Source: an uncultured beta proteobacterium (GTDB taxonomy: Bacteria > Pseudomonadota > Gammaproteobacteria > Burkholderiales > Burkholderiaceae_C). From it: DNA of 8,824 bases. The notes beneath the pieces are model-generated. The model made no database searches, was not told the origin of the DNA, and was given only the letters and a program-made list of their open reading frames with translations. The stretch spans positions 1 through 8,824 of the forward strand of contig CAIXMC010000112.1 of the NCBI GenBank assembly GCA_903920405.1. The letters are read 5' to 3'. This document shows positions 6,975 through 8,824 of the stretch, one piece after another. The translations under genes and the position numbers were made by a program. Every line of letters begins with the position of its first letter. Within the stretch, counting starts at the first letter, position 1.

Positions 6975-8668
6975 ACGATATTCGTCACACCATTTTGTGG
7001 GTGATTTTTGCTTTTTCGCTGGTCATGCTGTGGGACCAATGGCAGATTTACAACGGTCGCTTGGCCACCTTTTTTCCAAGCCATGTGCCCACTGCAACAC
7101 ATTCCAAGCCTTCTGCCAGTGCAAGCGGCATAGACAATAGCGTGCCTGCACCGTCGCGTGTGCCTGATCAACCTTTGGCCAATGCCTTGGAATCTGCCGA
7201 TCCATCGCCTGTAGCGCATGAAGTAGTGCAGGTTGAAACAGACGTTTTCAAACTTGACTTCGATACTGAGGGGGGGTCACTGGTGCGGGCGCAGTTCCTC
7301 AAGTACCACGATATGTCAGACAAAAACCAAGGATTCACCTTGTTGGATCACAGCCAGGATCGTATTTATCTGGCGCAGTCCGGTTTGATTGCGCAAGCCG
7401 GTGGCCCTGCTCTGCCAACTCACAAGTCAGTCATGCACCTGCAATCTGGTGAACGTCATCTTCAAAATGGCCGTCAAACCCTGGAATTGCGCTTTGAATC
7501 CCCCATTGTGGGGGGGGTTCAGTTGGTAAAAACCTATACCCTGATGCGTGGCAGTTACGCCATAGCAGTACGGCATGAAGTCATTAACCAAAGCAGCGCC
7601 GCCATCGCACCCCAGCTTTACCTTCAATTGGTGCGTGATGGCAACAAACCCTTGGGTGAATCGTCTTTTTACTCGACTTTTACGGGACCTGCTGTTTATA
7701 CCGACCTCAAAAAATACCAGAAAGTGGAGTTTTCGTCCATTGAAAAAAACAATTTTGAGATTGAAAAATCATCTGATACGGGCTATGTGGCCATGGTGCA
7801 GCATTACTTTGCCAGCGCGTGGCTGCTCGATGCCGGTAGGGTGCGTGATTTTTTCATGCGCAAAATTGATACCAATTTGTACGCTGTGGGCATGATTACT
7901 CCTATTGAAACGCTGGCACCTGGTGCGCGCAAAACGGTTGAATCGCGTTTCTTTGCAGGGCCACAAGAAGAAAAAATACTTGAATCACTGACCCCCGGGC
8001 TGGAGTTGGTCAAGGACTATGGCTGGCTGACCATTCTTGCCAAACCTTTGTACTGGCTGCTCGTCAAGTTGCACGCAATGATGAGCAACTGGGGTTGGGC
8101 GATTGTGGCTTTGGTGGTTTTGCTGAAAGTTGCGTTTTACTGGCTTAACGCCAAGGCCTACGCCAGCATGGCCAAAATGAAAGCAGTCAATCCGCGCATC
8201 ATGGAAATGCGCGATCGCCTGAAAGATAACCCACAACAGATGCAGCAGGAAATGATGCGCATTTACCGTGAAGAAAAAGTGAACCCCATGGGTGGCTGCT
8301 TGCCCATCATGGTCCAGATTCCCGTGTTCATTGCCTTGTATTGGGTGCTGCTCTCTAGCGTAGAAATGCGCAACGCCCCTTGGCTGGGCTGGATTCATGA
8401 TTTGTCGTCTCCTGACCCTTTGTATATCTTGCCCTTGATCATGACTTTGACCACCGTGTTGCAAACGTCGCTCAACCCTGCGCCGCCTGACCCCCTGCAA
8501 GCCAAAATGATGTGGATCATGCCGTTGGTTTTCAGTGTGATGTTTTTCTTTTTCCCCTCGGGCCTGGTGCTGTACTGGATTACCAACAACATTTTGTCTA
8601 TCCTTCAGCAATGGATCATCAACACCCGCATGGGGGTTCCTCCACAATTTAACCTGCCAAAATTTTAA
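6971..8668 (+). CDS. yidC: Membrane protein insertase YidC
   Basis: Inner-membrane insertase and foldase of 565 residues that works alone or with SecYEG. A first transmembrane segment (about 7-22, ILWVIFAFSLVMLW) leads into a Ser/Pro/Ala-rich linker and a large periplasmic domain (about 85-335). Then come the conserved membrane segments: about 372-392, 443-464, 484-500 and 514-548 (the last span covering two helices). The cytoplasmic coiled region includes MAKMKAVNPRIMEMRDRLKD (400-419) and REEKVNPMGGCLP (433-445). K386 stands at the position of E. coli R366, the positive charge in the substrate groove. The ATG at 6971 overlaps the yidD stop. Two G runs inside the gene, 7 bases (7270-7276) and 8 bases (7510-7517), are read in frame as Gly-Gly. 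mnmE follows after 12 bases. Confidence 0.98.
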   Translation: MNDIRHTILWVIFAFSLVMLWDQWQIYNGRLATFFPSHVPTATHSKPSASASGIDNSVPAPSRVPDQPLANALESADPSPVAHEVVQVETDVFKLDFDTEGGSLVRAQFLKYHDMSDKNQGFTLLDHSQDRIYLAQSGLIAQAGGPALPTHKSVMHLQSGERHLQNGRQTLELRFESPIVGGVQLVKTYTLMRGSYAIAVRHEVINQSSAAIAPQLYLQLVRDGNKPLGESSFYSTFTGPAVYTDLKKYQKVEFSSIEKNNFEIEKSSDTGYVAMVQHYFASAWLLDAGRVRDFFMRKIDTNLYAVGMITPIETLAPGARKTVESRFFAGPQEEKILESLTPGLELVKDYGWLTILAKPLYWLLVKLHAMMSNWGWAIVALVVLLKVAFYWLNAKAYASMAKMKAVNPRIMEMRDRLKDNPQQMQQEMMRIYREEKVNPMGGCLPIMVQIPVFIALYWVLLSSVEMRNAPWLGWIHDLSSPDPLYILPLIMTLTTVLQTSLNPAPPDPLQAKMMWIMPLVFSVMFFFFPSGLVLYWITNNILSILQQWIINTRMGVPPQFNLPKF

Positions 8669-8680
8669 GAGTTGGTCGTC

Positions 8681-8824
8681 ATGGTTGCCATGAATTTGTC
8701 ACAGCAACATGACCCCATTGTGGCGATTGCTACAGCGCCTGGGCGTGCTGCCGTTGGCATTGTTCGTATCAGCGGTCGTGGTCTGTCTGCGCTGGCACAT
8801 GCACTATGTCAACGCCACCTCAAA
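8681..8824 (+). CDS. mnmE: tRNA modification GTPase MnmE, N-terminal part
   Basis: The first 48 codons of a gene cut by the right edge. The start [25 protein letters not shown] (10-34) is characteristic of the MnmE folate-binding N-terminal domain. With MnmG the protein makes the 5-carboxymethylaminomethyl group on wobble uridine 34 of several tRNAs, using GTP and a folate one-carbon unit. The GTPase domain and the C-terminal cysteine motif lie beyond the window. I prefer ATG 8681, nine bases after AAGAG (8667-8671), to the in-frame ATG at 8690. It is the last visible gene of the rpmH operon. Confidence 0.95.
   Translation, partial: MVAMNLSQQHDPIVAIATAPGRAAVGIVRISGRGLSALAHALCQRHLK

Noticed and set aside
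7985..8647. 220-residue minus-strand open frame opposite yidC
   Set aside because: It is antisense to the membrane core of yidC and His/Gln-rich in the way expected for a mirrored hydrophobic gene.

Overview
This window looks like the replication-origin neighbourhood of a betaproteobacterial chromosome, most likely from the order Burkholderiales and plausibly the family Comamonadaceae. The evidence is the gene order (gyrB-dnaN-dnaA on the minus strand, rpmH-rnpA-yidD-yidC-mnmE on the plus strand) and the absence of recF between dnaN and gyrB. The proteins also resemble the Comamonadaceae versions as I remember them, for example the YidC N-terminus beginning MNDIRHTILWVIF. Base composition looks moderate, not very GC-rich, but I did not compute it. 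No species can be named from the sequence alone.

Layout. Positions 1-257 hold the 3' end of a plus-strand gene for a hemerythrin-like (HHE) protein, which converges on gyrB. From 344 to 5638, reading leftwards, lie gyrB (gyrase B subunit), dnaN (sliding clamp) and dnaA (initiator), probably transcribed dnaA to dnaN to gyrB. Positions 5639-6089 are a 451-base spacer with no convincing gene. It holds divergent candidate promoters for dnaA and rpmH, a perfect 19-bp inverted repeat, a small palindromic repeat, and two hairpins in the rpmH leader. From 6090 to the right edge runs the plus-strand operon rpmH (ribosomal protein L34), rnpA (RNase P protein), yidD, yidC (membrane insertase) and the start of mnmE (tRNA wobble-uridine modification). 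rnpA/yidD and yidD/yidC each overlap by 4 bases (ATGA).

How the genes work together. DnaA opens the origin, the DnaN clamp gives the polymerase its processivity, and gyrase removes the supercoils ahead of the fork. The other arm serves RNA and membrane-protein biogenesis: L34 in the ribosome, RNase P in tRNA 5' maturation, YidD and YidC in membrane insertion, and MnmE in tRNA modification. Both arms point away from the spacer, as expected if replication starts there.

All the genes are ordinary core genes, and I see no undescribed multi-gene system. What merits a second look is non-coding. The spacer should be oriC, yet I find no DnaA box within one mismatch of TTATNCACA in it. It does carry the 19-bp inverted repeat, with one arm at a similar distance upstream of each divergent promoter. 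Other points are a strong nested hairpin between dnaA and dnaN, a pair of related small palindromes outside both ends of the gyrB-dnaA block, and long G runs inside dnaA and yidC.
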